Part shown: one piece after another, positions 8,093-16,367 of the stretch
Numbering within the stretch: position 1 is the stretch's first letter
Layout: every line of letters begins with the position of its first letter
Assembly: GCA_021776025.1 (NCBI GenBank)
Contig: JAJFGR010000022.1
Coordinates: forward strand, 154,217-218,216
DNA length: 64,000 bases
Reading direction: 5' to 3'
Origin: Alphaproteobacteria bacterium
Lineage (GTDB): Bacteria > Pseudomonadota > Alphaproteobacteria > Micavibrionales > Micavibrionaceae
Program-made: the position numbers and the translations under genes
Notes under the pieces: generated by a model
Told to the model about the DNA's origin: nothing
Databases searched by the model: none
Seen by the model: the letters and a program-made list of their open reading frames with translations, nothing else

Positions 8093-8863
8093 ATGAATTC
8101 CAGCCCAAAAAATAAGACACCGCGCCTGAAAGAAGTGCCTAAAGGCCTCAGCGTTCAACATCTCTCCAAAAGCTATAAAAAGCGCCCGGTCCTGCGCGAC
8201 GTGTCTTTCACCGTCCAGCGCGGCGAAGCTGTAGCTTTATTGGGCCCCAACGGCGCGGGTAAAACCACCTGTTTTTATATCACCACCGGGCTGATCCCTG
8301 CCGATGGCGGTTATATCCTGCTTGATGGACAAGATATCGCCAGCCTGCCGATGTATCGTCGCGCGCGGCTCGGCATTGGCTATCTACCGCAGGAATCTTC
8401 AATTTTTCGAGGGCTTAGCGTTGAGGATAATTTAAAATCCGTCATTGAATCACAAGAAGAGCTCTCCGATGAAGAGCAGCATATTCTGCTCGACGACTTG
8501 CTCAGCGAATTTGGCATCGAGCATTTAAAACGTACACCCTCTCCCGCCCTGTCTGGTGGGGAGCGCCGCCGGGTTGAAATTGCCCGTGCGCTGGCTGCGC
8601 GGCCTGATTTCATCCTGCTTGATGAACCTTTAGCCGGCATCGACCCGATTGCCGTTAAAGAAATTCGCGAACTAATTTCACACCTGAAAGAACGCGGCAT
8701 TGGCGTGCTGATTACCGACCATAATGTGCGCGATTGTCTGGGCATCGTTGACCGCGCCTATATCCTGCATGACGGCAAAGTCCTGATGGAAGGCAGCGCT
8801 GAAGAGATTATCAATGACAAAGACGTCCGCCGCGTCTATCTCGGTGAAGGCTTTAAGCTTTAA
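8093..8863 (+). CDS. lptB: LPS export ABC transporter ATPase LptB
   Basis: Cytoplasmic ATPase of LptB2FG, which powers LPS extraction from the inner membrane. The 256 residues contain Walker A (LLGPNGAGKTTCFYI), the Q-loop (GYLPQESSIFRGLSVEDNL), the signature LSGGERRRVEIARAL, Walker B (FILLDEPLAGIDPIA) and the switch His (ITDHNVRDCL). GYLPQESSIFRGL and the short length are typical of LptB rather than of other ABC ATPases. An N-terminal extension of about 18 residues precedes the usual start. rpoN follows 53 bp later. Confidence 0.96.
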   Translation: MNSSPKNKTPRLKEVPKGLSVQHLSKSYKKRPVLRDVSFTVQRGEAVALLGPNGAGKTTCFYITTGLIPADGGYILLDGQDIASLPMYRRARLGIGYLPQESSIFRGLSVEDNLKSVIESQEELSDEEQHILLDDLLSEFGIEHLKRTPSPALSGGERRRVEIARALAARPDFILLDEPLAGIDPIAVKEIRELISHLKERGIGVLITDHNVRDCLGIVDRAYILHDGKVLMEGSAEEIINDKDVRRVYLGEGFKL

Positions 8864-8916
8864 ATTACCCATAAATTCTGACTACAAATTAACGCTGCTC
8901 ATGGTACAATAATTGC

Positions 8917-10389
8917 ATGAGCTCTTCATCTGGCAAATTCTCTCAGAATCTTGATCTACGGCAATCCCAGCAGCTGGTGATGACGCCGCAATTGCAGCAA
9001 GCCATCAGCATGCTGCAAATGAACAATGCCGAACTGAATGAGCTGGTCGAAGAAGAACTGGCGACCAACCCCTTGCTAGAAAAAGATGAGCGCAAGCCCG
9101 AAGACGCCGCGCCCGGTGAAGAGGCCGCAGAAACCGCGGAGACCGATACCGGCACCGATGCGGTTGATGCAGCCTTCGAAGGCTCAAACACCAATGATGA
9201 TTTTGACCCCGGCTCGTCGATGGCCGAGCTTGGCGCCGGCGGCAATTCAAAATTCGAAGATGTCGAAAGCAGCTTTGAAAATAATATGAGCGCGGATAAA
9301 TCTCTGCGCGAACATCTCATCGACCAGCTGCACATCGCCGTGGATGATAACCGCGACCGCATGATCGGCGCGATGCTCATCGACCGACTCGATGAAACTG
9401 GGTATCTGCGCGAAGGCCATGATGAGCTAGTTGAGCTTTTAGGCTGTTCAGAAGAACGATTAGAGCGGTTACTAAAGGCAATGAAAGGTTTCGACCCCAC
9501 CGGAATTTTCGCCTGTGACCTCGCCGAATGTATGGCCCTGCAGCTTGAAGAGCGCGAACAGCTTGATAAGCCAATGCAAACATTACTCGATAATCTCAGC
9601 ATGCTCGGCGATCACGACTTCAAAGGTCTGGCCGAAAAATGCGGGGTCAACGATACCTATCTGAAAGACATGGTCGAAGAAATTAAATCTCTTAACCCCA
9701 AACCGGCCGGAGAATTCGACCATCTGGTTGTCCAGACCGCTATCCCCGATGTATTAATGCGGCGCCTGCCGAAAAATGTCGGCGGCGGCTGGCGCGTCGA
9801 ACTGAATTCCGAAACCCTGCCGCGCGTATTGATTAATCAGGAATATTATACCGAAGTTTCAAAAGGCGCGACGCAGAAAAAAGACAAGGAATACCTAACC
9901 ACCCAAATGCAAAATGCCAACTGGCTGGTCCGTGCAATGGATCAACGCGCCCAGACAATTTTAAAAGTAGCCGCTGAAATTATTGAGCAGCAGGACGCCT
10001 TTTTCAATTACGGCATCGAATTCCTCGCACCCTTAAAGCTCACTGACATCGCCGAAGTGATTGAGATGCATGAAAGCACAGTCAGCCGGGTAACCACCAA
10101 TAAATATATCGGCACGCCGCGCGGTATTTTCGAACTGAAATATTTCTTCTCCACCGCGCTGGTCAGCAATGACGGCACCGCCCATAGCTCTGAAGCCATT
10201 AAAGCGCGCATTAAAACCCTCATCGATGAAGAAGATCCAAAGAAAATTCTATCCGATGATAAAATCGTCGCCATCCTTAAGGAAGAAGGTATCGACCTCG
10301 CCCGCCGCACCGTCGCCAAATACCGTGAGGGAATGCATATCGGCTCAAGCGTACAACGAAGAAAAGAAAAAAAGCACCTTATTGCCTAA
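8917..10389 (+). CDS. rpoN: RNA polymerase sigma-54 factor RpoN
   Basis: Alternative sigma factor needing AAA+ activators. The 490 residues show region I (LDLRQSQQLVMTPQLQQAISMLQMNNAELNELVEEELATNPLLE), an acidic region II (about 50-120), the core-binding region, the helix-turn-helix and the C-terminal RpoN box (ARRTVAKYRE) followed by IGSSVQRRK. Only one sigma-54 gene is seen. The position after lptB and before hpf and ptsN is the classical proteobacterial order. No ribosome site precedes the ATG; a TACAAT box lies six bases upstream, so the gene may be leaderless, although no good -35 box is present. Confidence 0.97.
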   Translation: MSSSSGKFSQNLDLRQSQQLVMTPQLQQAISMLQMNNAELNELVEEELATNPLLEKDERKPEDAAPGEEAAETAETDTGTDAVDAAFEGSNTNDDFDPGSSMAELGAGGNSKFEDVESSFENNMSADKSLREHLIDQLHIAVDDNRDRMIGAMLIDRLDETGYLREGHDELVELLGCSEERLERLLKAMKGFDPTGIFACDLAECMALQLEEREQLDKPMQTLLDNLSMLGDHDFKGLAEKCGVNDTYLKDMVEEIKSLNPKPAGEFDHLVVQTAIPDVLMRRLPKNVGGGWRVELNSETLPRVLINQEYYTEVSKGATQKKDKEYLTTQMQNANWLVRAMDQRAQTILKVAAEIIEQQDAFFNYGIEFLAPLKLTDIAEVIEMHESTVSRVTTNKYIGTPRGIFELKYFFSTALVSNDGTAHSSEAIKARIKTLIDEEDPKKILSDDKIVAILKEEGIDLARRTVAKYREGMHIGSSVQRRKEKKHLIA

Positions 10390-10477
10390 TTTTCTACTCG
10401 ATTTCCTCCCAAACTTGCGCGTTTTTGTGCTATAGTATTTAATATATCTATATCACTTCAAAAAAGAGGACATCCTT

Positions 10478-11065
10478 ATGGAACTCAGCGTTCATGGTAA
10501 ACAAATTGACGTTGGCGAGGCTCTGCGCACCCACGTTCAGGACAAACTTGAAGATTTAAACGAGAAGTATTTAAGCCATGCGGCCTTTGCCACAGTGACT
10601 TTTTCAAAAGAAGGACACGGCAAGCCCCGGACAAAAGCACATATTTCTATTCAATTGGGCAAAAATCTGATGGTGATTGCTGACGCCACCGATCCAGACC
10701 CTTATGCTTCTTTCGAAGCAGCAGCCGAAAAGGTGGGCAAGCAAATGCGCCGTTATAAGCGTAAAATGCGCGACCATCACGAGCGTCAAGAACAAAACCC
10801 AGAAACAGAAATTATTAAGGCCCGTGACTATGTTTTAGCCGCCGCGCCTGAACAGGATGATGATGCACCCGATGAGCCGTTGGTTGTCGCAGAAATGACC
10901 AAAGACATCGAAACCATGAGCGTTTCCGATGCCGTTATGCGGCTCGACCTATCCGGTGAGCCGTTTCTCGTATTTTTCAACGCGAAGAACCAATGTTTGA
11001 ATATTGTTCATAAGCGCGAAGACGGAAATATCGGCTGGATCGATCCAGAAAATGAGGGCAGATAA
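10478..11065 (+). CDS. hpf: Ribosome hibernation promoting factor, long form
   Basis: Binds the 30S decoding region and dimerises ribosomes into inactive 100S particles in stationary phase. The 195 residues have the N-terminal S30AE domain (1-110, with MELSVHGKQIDVGEALRTHV and the basic RRYKRKMRDHHE) and the C-terminal dimerisation domain (about 135-190, IETMSVSDAVMRLDLSGEPFLVFFNAKNQCLNIVHKREDGNIGWIDP). Long HPF does not need RMF. AGAGGA precedes the ATG. The gene lies between rpoN and ptsN and is followed by a terminator. Confidence 0.95.
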   Translation: MELSVHGKQIDVGEALRTHVQDKLEDLNEKYLSHAAFATVTFSKEGHGKPRTKAHISIQLGKNLMVIADATDPDPYASFEAAAEKVGKQMRRYKRKMRDHHERQEQNPETEIIKARDYVLAAAPEQDDDAPDEPLVVAEMTKDIETMSVSDAVMRLDLSGEPFLVFFNAKNQCLNIVHKREDGNIGWIDPENEGR

Positions 11066-11103
11066 ACTTTTTTCGATTTTCCACAAACTTAAATCGAGTA
11101 TTT

Positions 11104-11135
11104 TTTGGGGGCTGAAATGGCCCCCAAATGCATTT
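11104..11135 (+). terminator. Rho-independent terminator after hpf
   Basis: The stem TTTGGGGGC (11104-11112) pairs with GCCCCCAAA (11120-11128) around a 7-nt loop and is followed by TGCATTTTT. It lies about 40 bases after the hpf stop and separates hpf from ptsN. Confidence 0.7.
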
Positions 11136-11334
11136 TTCATAGCTTAATTGCTATCAAAAATAAACTACATGTAAAAACCTCTTATATTCCCGCAAATATG
11201 CATGAACTCTAATGATGCAACGCGATACATTTTTTACTGGACCCCCCAAGTTTTTGGATGTAATCAACCTTCACGTAATGGTTGTCACGGACCTGTTACA
11301 GCATAAGAGAACGTGTTTTTCAAAGGGATTGAAA

Positions 11335-11805
11335 ATGAACGACTACAGTAGCGATTTGCATTTTAACATCGTCTTGCCACGGTTGAAAATTATTGCTCAG
11401 AAACAAATTTTTATGGCCTTTGCTAAGGAAGCCTGTAAACATTTGAATGTTTCAGAAGAAAATGTTTTTGAACTTTTAATTGATCAGGAAGCGCAATCAA
11501 GCTCGGGCGTTGGATATGGCGTTGCCATTCCGCATCTGCAGGTCCGCGGCCCACAAAAACCATTCACGATTTTAGCCACACTTGAGCAGGCAATCGATTT
11601 CAATGCCGCCGATAGCCAGCCGGCCGATTTGGTCTGTCTTGTTCTTTCCCCGGAAAGTGATGGGCCATTGCATCTGCGCCGCCTTTCGCGCATTTCACGG
11701 CTTTTGATGAATGAAACGCTACATAGAAAATTATGCGAAGCCCGCGATGAACAATCAATCCGTGCGCTGCTGGTGGACCCTGAAGGCTGGCTCATGGCTG
11801 CTTAA
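11335..11805 (+). CDS. ptsN: Nitrogen PTS enzyme IIA (PtsN)
   Basis: Regulatory phosphoacceptor of the PTS-Ntr chain, linked to sigma-54, potassium and stringent control. The 156-residue EIIA domain has the phosphorylated His67 in GVGYGVAIPHLQV, the motif EENVFELLIDQEAQSSSGVG before it, and VCLVLSPESDGPLHLRRLSRISRLL after it. The start at 11335 is chosen over a longer frame from 11212 because AAAGGGA lies just upstream and the length then matches PtsN. It has its own terminator on each side, so it is probably monocistronic. PtsP and NPr are not in the window. Confidence 0.93.
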   Translation: MNDYSSDLHFNIVLPRLKIIAQKQIFMAFAKEACKHLNVSEENVFELLIDQEAQSSSGVGYGVAIPHLQVRGPQKPFTILATLEQAIDFNAADSQPADLVCLVLSPESDGPLHLRRLSRISRLLMNETLHRKLCEARDEQSIRALLVDPEGWLMAA

Positions 11806-11830
11806 ACAACCCCAAGCATCCAACAATTAC

Positions 11831-11862
11831 AAAAGCCGCCTGATTGCCGGGCGGCTTTTTCT
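11831..11862 (+). terminator. Rho-independent terminator after ptsN
   Basis: AAAAGCCGCC (11831-11840) pairs with GGCGGCTTTT (11850-11859), with a 9-nt loop and a T-run. The flanking A/T runs make it usable in both directions, so it may also serve the convergent DUF1150 gene. Confidence 0.85.
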
Positions 11863-11881
11863 TTGAACATTTTTAGAGGCT

Positions 11882-12112
11882 TTAATGAAGAATAGCGGTT
11901 TCCAGATCATTATGCTCAATGATATGCAGCGCCTCATTCAGGCTCTTCAAAACAGACAGCGGCGTTCCATCAGCCGCATGAACCGCATAGCTAGCTTTGC
12001 CATCGACGTCGATTTCACGCACATACGCAATATCATGGACACCAAGGGACAAAAAATCCTGCGGTGATAAATTTTTGAGAAGTTTTATTTCAGTATTATC
12101 TTTATGTATCAT
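11882..12112 (-). CDS. DUF1150 family protein
   Basis: A 76-residue acidic protein with the DUF1150 pattern: LSPQDFLSLGVHDIAYVREIDVDGKASYAVHAADGTPL near the middle. The start MIHKDNTEIKLL at 12112 is chosen because GAGGG precedes it; a longer frame begins at 12160 without such a site. Members occur in alphaproteobacteria, usually next to a small heat-shock protein, exactly as here (hsp20 starts upstream and ends 71 bp away). The function is not known. Co-transcription with hsp20 is likely from orientation and spacing. Confidence 0.85.
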   Translation of the reverse strand: MIHKDNTEIKLLKNLSPQDFLSLGVHDIAYVREIDVDGKASYAVHAADGTPLSVLKSLNEALHIIEHNDLETAILH

Positions 12113-12183
12113 ATTACCCTCGCTTACGTTCAGTATAGCGTTTTGAGATTTCAAAAACATTAAAAATCAGCTAGTACGTCGAT

Positions 12184-12678
12184 TTATTTACCTTTTTTAG
12201 GCTTTTTATCTTGCAAATCAGCAGGTTCCAAATCAATCGCCTGTGGAAGATCCTGTGCTTTACCACTACCTTGAATCTTGATTTTTCGCGCAGCAGATTC
12301 CGGAACAACCCGCTCCAGCTCAATGTGCAAAAGCCCGTTATCTATTGAAGCCCCCCGCACCTCTATCCCGTCAGCCAAAACGAAACTGCGCTGAAACTGC
12401 CGCGCCGCAATGCCACGATGAAGATAAATCTTATCTTCATCCTCATCCTGCCGCCCGCGGATCACAAGCTGGTTATGCTCAATCTCTACATCGAGGTCAT
12501 CCATCGTAAAACCAGCTACGGCCAGCGTAATGCGAAGCCCGCTCTCGCCAATTTGTTCAATATTATAAGGGGGATAACCTTCACCGCCGGATTTACGCAT
12601 GCGATCGAAAGTTTTTTCAATTTCGTCAAACCCTAAGAAAAGTGGGCTGTCAAAGAGCGTCAAACGTCCTGTACTCAT
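12184..12678 (-). CDS. Small heat-shock protein, Hsp20/IbpA family
   Basis: ATP-independent holdase that keeps denatured proteins soluble. The 164 residues hold an alpha-crystallin domain (about 38-130) with YNIEQIGESGLRITLAVAGFTMDDLDVEIEHNQLVIRG and the terminal motif NGLLHIELERVVPE. A short N-terminal arm (MSTGRLTLFDSPLFLGFDEIEKTFDRM) is typical of class A IbpA-like proteins. The C-terminus is a Lys-rich tail (DKKPKKGK). GAGGAGG precedes the ATG. The downstream DUF1150 gene is its usual partner. Confidence 0.95.
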   Translation of the reverse strand: MSTGRLTLFDSPLFLGFDEIEKTFDRMRKSGGEGYPPYNIEQIGESGLRITLAVAGFTMDDLDVEIEHNQLVIRGRQDEDEDKIYLHRGIAARQFQRSFVLADGIEVRGASIDNGLLHIELERVVPESAARKIKIQGSGKAQDLPQAIDLEPADLQDKKPKKGK

Positions 12679-12745
12679 ATCACTACCTCCTCAATTGAGC
12701 GAGTTAACTTAATCTACGTAGCCCATATGTGGCACCACGAAAGGT

Positions 12746-12773
12746 AATATAGAGCTTTTTAGAAAATGATCAA
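12746..12773 (-). promoter_or_regulatory. Predicted promoter of hsp20
   Basis: On the minus strand TTGATC (12773-12768), a 16-bp spacer and TATATT (12751-12746) match a housekeeping-type promoter. Transcription would begin near 12739, leaving a leader of about 60 nt. The -35 box overlaps nothing coding, but the neighbouring zf-CHCC gene ends at 12777. Confidence 0.45.
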
Positions 12774-12776
12774 GAT

Positions 12777-12977
12777 TTACGAAGCTGGAGCGCTTTTTGC
12801 CGACTCTTTAACAAACTGGCGATCGCAATACCCGCAATGGGCACTTTCAGCGTCATCAAAGCTGTACCAAACTTTCGGATGACCCAAAGCGCCGCCCCCA
12901 CCATCGCACGATACGCCATCCGCGCTATCATCAAGAATAATAATTTCCGGGGTTTGTCCGGCTTTTGATTCAGACAT
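12777..12977 (-). CDS. zf-CHCC zinc-finger domain protein
   Basis: A 66-residue protein with the four zinc ligands of the zf-CHCC family in order: VSCDGG, LGHPKVWY, and CGYC near the end. This family includes the bacterial homologues of the complex I subunit NDUFS6. The ATG at 12977 is chosen over an upstream TTG because AAAAGGA lies nine bases before it. The C-terminus after the finger is short. It is transcribed toward hsp20 but is separated from it by the hsp20 promoter region. The cellular role is inferred only from family membership. Confidence 0.85.
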   Translation of the reverse strand: MSESKAGQTPEIIILDDSADGVSCDGGGGALGHPKVWYSFDDAESAHCGYCDRQFVKESAKSAPAS

Positions 12978-13049
12978 GATTGGCAATCCTTTTAAGCTTT
13001 GTTAATCTTGATCAGAGTATAACCAATTCTAAAGCCAAACAATCCTCAA

Positions 13050-13448
13050 ATGTGCAACATGGAAAACATCAAATTCATTAACAATAAAGCCGCGCTTTCA
13101 AATCCGGATAAATATGTCGGCATCACTATTGATGTAGCCAGAACGCTAGAAAGCTGGAAACAATCGCTCTACAGCTTTGAATGGCTGGATGAAAATGGAC
13201 AAATCAAACGATTTGAAGACCTGAACGGCGCGGAAGCCGATAAACGCCGCGCGGTTGACGATGCTTTAAAAAATAACCAGCCTATAGAAAAACCGGTTCT
13301 GGGCATTGGTATGCTCGATAACGTTGAAATTGGCTCCGGCCGCGCTGTGTTTTTAACTCTGAGTACCAAAGGCTTAAAAACCATGCCGGTACATATCCCC
13401 GTATCGTGTGAAAGCGATTTCAAAGAGTTCCTCGCTGAGGTAAGCTGA
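13050..13448 (+). CDS. Hypothetical cytoplasmic protein
   Basis: A 132-residue soluble protein with no signal peptide or membrane segment. The N-terminus could be the ATG at 13050 or 13059; neither has a clear ribosome site. The centre (SWKQSLYSFEWLDENGQIKRFEDLNGAEADKRRAVDDAL) is helical and charged, and the C-terminal half (IGMLDNVEIGSGRAVFLTLSTKGLKTMPVHIP) is likely beta-rich. I do not recognise the family. Codon use matches the neighbours. It is followed by an inverted repeat and then the palindromic element at 13487. Confidence 0.7.
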   Translation: MCNMENIKFINNKAALSNPDKYVGITIDVARTLESWKQSLYSFEWLDENGQIKRFEDLNGAEADKRRAVDDALKNNQPIEKPVLGIGMLDNVEIGSGRAVFLTLSTKGLKTMPVHIPVSCESDFKEFLAEVS

Positions 13449-13459
13449 TTAAAAGCATA

Positions 13460-13480
13460 ATTATCTGACCAACAGATAAT
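13460..13480. repeat. Short perfect inverted repeat
   Basis: ATTATCTG (13460-13467) and CAGATAAT (13473-13480) form a perfect 8-bp inverted repeat with a 5-nt spacer. It lies just after the preceding stop codon and six bases before the palindromic element. No T-run follows, so it is not a standard terminator; an operator or part of the element's flank is possible. Confidence 0.45.
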
Positions 13481-13486
13481 CAAAGG

Positions 13487-13568
13487 AATTTATTGCCTGA
13501 CAAGGCACGAGGAGCGTAGCATAGATGAACTATAATAGGGACGAAGTAACGATGTCAGGCGATAAATT
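13487..13568. repeat. 82-bp palindromic repeat element, copy A
   Basis: The ends AATTTATTGCCTGACA (13487-13502) and TGTCAGGCGATAAATT (13553-13568) are complementary except at one position. A small central hairpin (ATAG/CTAT) sits at element positions 35-38 and 44-47. Copy B at 51704-51785 has the same length and layout and shares CTGACAAGGCAC and CGAAGTAAC. Stem bases that differ do so on both sides (GCC/GGC here, TTC/GAA there), so the folded shape is conserved. Copy A overlaps the start of the next gene. Confidence 0.75.
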
Positions 13569-14295
13569 ACAAAGATTATCGGAAACCGGCAACGTTTTAT
13601 TTTACATCCTGATTGCTGTGGCTCTCATCGCTGCCCTCACCTTTGCCGTCGCGCAAAGCAGCCGCGGCAACGTCCAGCAATTATCCTCTGAACGCGCGCG
13701 ACTTTACGCCACTGAAATTATAGAGCACGCCAACATTATGGCCTCCGCCGTCAGCCAGATCCGCTTGCGCGGCAGCGCTCTTAACGAGTTGTGCTTTGAT
13801 CACACCAGCTGGGGCGCCAGCGATTATGATCACTCCCCGGCCTGTACAGATGATTTCAACAAGATTTATCATCCCGACGGCGCCGGCATTACATGGAGTC
13901 AGGCCCCATCAGAGGCCATGGATGCAACATTTACACCGGATAATCTGTGGCATTTTTACGGCGATAACCAAATTGAAAATGTTGGCACCACTTGCGGCAT
14001 AAATCCTGCAAATTGTTCAGAACTGATCATGGTCGTTGACGAATTACAACTGATTGTCTGCCAACAAATCAATGGACTTTTGGGTGTAACAGATGAGAAT
14101 ACAGCCCCACCGATTGATACAGGTTTTGGTGAAGCGCGCTATGTTGGCACGTTCGGCTACACTGCAACAATTGGCGATGAAGCCGCAAGCAGCGCATTGA
14201 AAGGGGAAACCGCCGGATGTTTTTCAGACCCTCCGGTCGGTGTGCCACTTGCCCCAACAAATTATATTTTTTATAAAGTGCTAGTCTCGCGTTAA
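13525..14295 (+). CDS. Membrane-anchored protein of unknown function, start inside a palindromic repeat
   Basis: The 256 residues have one hydrophobic segment near the N-terminus (about 27-44, VLFYILIAVALIAALTFAVA) preceded by GN. The long C-terminal part, probably extracytoplasmic, carries six cysteines that could form disulfides. This resembles a pilin-like or minor-pseudopilin layout, but there is no clear prepilin cleavage site. The ATG at 13525 has GAGGAG ten bases upstream; both the start and that site lie inside repeat copy A. ATG 13552, also in the repeat, is the alternative. It ends with a 4-bp overlap with the convergent cysS. Confidence 0.7.
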   Translation: MNYNRDEVTMSGDKLQRLSETGNVLFYILIAVALIAALTFAVAQSSRGNVQQLSSERARLYATEIIEHANIMASAVSQIRLRGSALNELCFDHTSWGASDYDHSPACTDDFNKIYHPDGAGITWSQAPSEAMDATFTPDNLWHFYGDNQIENVGTTCGINPANCSELIMVVDELQLIVCQQINGLLGVTDENTAPPIDTGFGEARYVGTFGYTATIGDEAASSALKGETAGCFSDPPVGVPLAPTNYIFYKVLVSR

Positions 14296-15665
14296 GCTTT
14301 ACGGGCGATTGGCCCCTCGGACGTATCTTCAATCTCGTAACCCAGCACTAAAATCTGATCACGAATTTCATCCGCCCGCGTGAAATTTTTTTCTGCTTTT
14401 GCTGCAGTTCGTTCTTCCAAAAGCGCAGCAATTTCGGAATTGGATTCTTCTTTTACTTCCTCAATTTCAACACCCAAAAGCTCTAGAGACTTGATCAGGC
14501 TATACTTATAAGAAGGGCGCAGATCTTCTAACCCTTCAGGCTTCTTAAAGATTGAAGATAACAGCGCATTCAATTTAGAAAATGCTTCGGGCACATTCAA
14601 ATCATCGCACAATGCAAGCATGATATTATGATCGTTCAAAATAACTTTTTGCTGATTTTCATCAACATCTTTAAGCTCTTCCCAAGCACGCAAAATTTTA
14701 TCGTACAACTTTTGCGCCTGATGCACGACTTGATCCGACCAATCCAGCGGCTGTCTGTAATGCGCGCCCAGCAAAGCAAGCCGAAGAACTGGACCGGGAT
14801 ATTTTTCAATGAGGTCATGAACGAGCAAAAAATTCCCGGCAGATTTCGCCATCTTTTCACCCTCGACGGTGACAAAACCGTTATGCACCCATACCGCAGC
14901 AAATGCTGCAAGATCTTCCTGCCCGTGTGCACAGCAAGACTGTGCAATTTCATTTTCATGATGTGGAAATTTCAGATCTGCCCCGCCGCCGTGAATATCA
15001 AACGGCAGACCGAGATGTTTTTCCGCCATGGCGCTACACTCAATATGCCAGCCCGGACGCCCGCGCCCCCATGGACTCTCCCAGCCCGGCTCATCATCAC
15101 TTGAAGGTTTCCACAGCACAAAGTCCGCTGGATCTTTCTTATAAGAAGCCACTTCCACACGCGCGCCGGCCACCTGCTCATCGCGGCTACGAGCAGAGAG
15201 CCCACCATAATTTTCAAAGCTCGGCACGTTAAACAGCACATGCCCGTCAGCTTCATAGGCATGGCCACGCTCTATTAGCGCCCCAATCAACTGGATCATC
15301 TCGCCAATATGTTCGGTCGCGCGCGGCTGAATATCCGGCTCCGCAGCCCCGAGCGCAGCCATATCCTCATTATAGATCGCTTCATATTTGCGGGTAATAA
15401 TATCAATAGTTTCACCCGTTTCTTGATGCGCAGCGATAATTTTATCATCAACATCCGTAATGTTGGAAACATACGTCACCTTGGGATACAGGGTTTTAAG
15501 TACACGCGTCAGCAAATCAAACACCACCGCCATACGCGCATTGCCGATATGCGCATAGCTGTAAACCGTTGGACCACAGGCATACAAGCGTACATGGGCC
15601 GGGTCGATCGGGATAAAAACCTGTTTTTCGCGTTTCAGGGTATTGAAAAGTTTAAGCTCTGACAT
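14292..15665 (-). CDS. cysS: Cysteinyl-tRNA synthetase
   Basis: Charges tRNA-Cys. The 457-residue protein starts MSELKLFNTLKREKQ at 15665, preceded by AAGAGAG; a longer frame to 15761 adds an atypical leader and overlaps folE. Visible motifs are zinc ligand Cys30 in YACGPTVYSYAHIGNAR (HIGH motif AHIG), GWHIECSAM, the zinc site PHHENEIAQS, and KMSKS in the form KMAKS (GEKMAKSAGNF). The C-terminal DALR-type helical region and RADEIRDQILVLGYEIEDTSEG are complete. It is divergent from folE. Confidence 0.97.
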   Translation of the reverse strand: MSELKLFNTLKREKQVFIPIDPAHVRLYACGPTVYSYAHIGNARMAVVFDLLTRVLKTLYPKVTYVSNITDVDDKIIAAHQETGETIDIITRKYEAIYNEDMAALGAAEPDIQPRATEHIGEMIQLIGALIERGHAYEADGHVLFNVPSFENYGGLSARSRDEQVAGARVEVASYKKDPADFVLWKPSSDDEPGWESPWGRGRPGWHIECSAMAEKHLGLPFDIHGGGADLKFPHHENEIAQSCCAHGQEDLAAFAAVWVHNGFVTVEGEKMAKSAGNFLLVHDLIEKYPGPVLRLALLGAHYRQPLDWSDQVVHQAQKLYDKILRAWEELKDVDENQQKVILNDHNIMLALCDDLNVPEAFSKLNALLSSIFKKPEGLEDLRPSYKYSLIKSLELLGVEIEEVKEESNSEIAALLEERTAAKAEKNFTRADEIRDQILVLGYEIEDTSEGPIARKA

Positions 15666-15748
15666 ATCTCTCTTAAGGTTTCTTGCGTTTTTTACTGGAA
15701 AATTCCAGCATAAGAGGCTAGAAAACCCCAAAAGAGAGGATTTTACAA

Positions 15749-16363
15749 ATGGTTTCATCAAAAATTGTTAATATGTGTGATGGCAAGAAAGGCCCCAAGC
15801 CCACCCGTGAAGAAGCTGAGGAGGCTGTACGCACTTTGCTGAAATATATCGGTGAAAACCCGCAGCGCGAGGGATTAATAGAAACACCCGCTCGCGTTGT
15901 CCGCGCCTATGATGAATTTTTCGAAGGCTACAGCCAAGACCCAGCCAAAGAGCTTGGTAAAACATTCGAAGACATCGAAGGCTTTGACGATATCGTTCTG
16001 GTGAAAGACATTGAATTCACATCGCACTGCGAACACCACATGGTGCCGATTAACGGCGTTGCTCATGTCGCATATTGGCCGGATGAAGCCGTCGTCGGCA
16101 TTTCCAAACTGGCCCGCATTGTTGATATTCTCTCCCACCGCCTAGTGTCCCAGGAAAACATGACCAAAGCGCTAACCGGTGTGATCGAAAAAACATTAAA
16201 ACCCAAAGGCGTCGCCGTTTACATTGAAGCCGATCATCAATGCATGTCCATCCGCGGTGTAAAGAAACGCAGCTCTTCAACCGTCACCACATCCTTCACC
16301 GGTATCATGAAAGAATGCCAGAATGCACAAATGCGTTTCCTAAAAATGATTGGTGACCGATAA
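15749..16363 (+). CDS. folE: GTP cyclohydrolase I
   Basis: Makes 7,8-dihydroneopterin triphosphate from GTP, the first step of tetrahydrofolate synthesis. The 204-residue, type IA enzyme shows NPQREGLIETPARVVRAYDEFFEGY, the zinc and catalytic site ITS-like segment DIEFTSHCEHHMVPINGVAHVAY, and DHQCMSIRGVKKRSSSTVTTSFTG with the third zinc Cys. Length is normal. AGAGAGGA lies upstream of the ATG. It is followed within 5 bp by the convergent response-regulator gene. folC is also in the window, but far away. Confidence 0.96.
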   Translation: MVSSKIVNMCDGKKGPKPTREEAEEAVRTLLKYIGENPQREGLIETPARVVRAYDEFFEGYSQDPAKELGKTFEDIEGFDDIVLVKDIEFTSHCEHHMVPINGVAHVAYWPDEAVVGISKLARIVDILSHRLVSQENMTKALTGVIEKTLKPKGVAVYIEADHQCMSIRGVKKRSSSTVTTSFTGIMKECQNAQMRFLKMIGDR

Positions 16364-16367
16364 AGAC

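Noticed and set aside
12679..12745. RNA thermometer (ROSE-like) before hsp20
   Set aside because: The only stretch able to pair with the ribosome site (12739-12745) lies upstream of the predicted transcription start, so it would not be transcribed; no ROSE motif seen.
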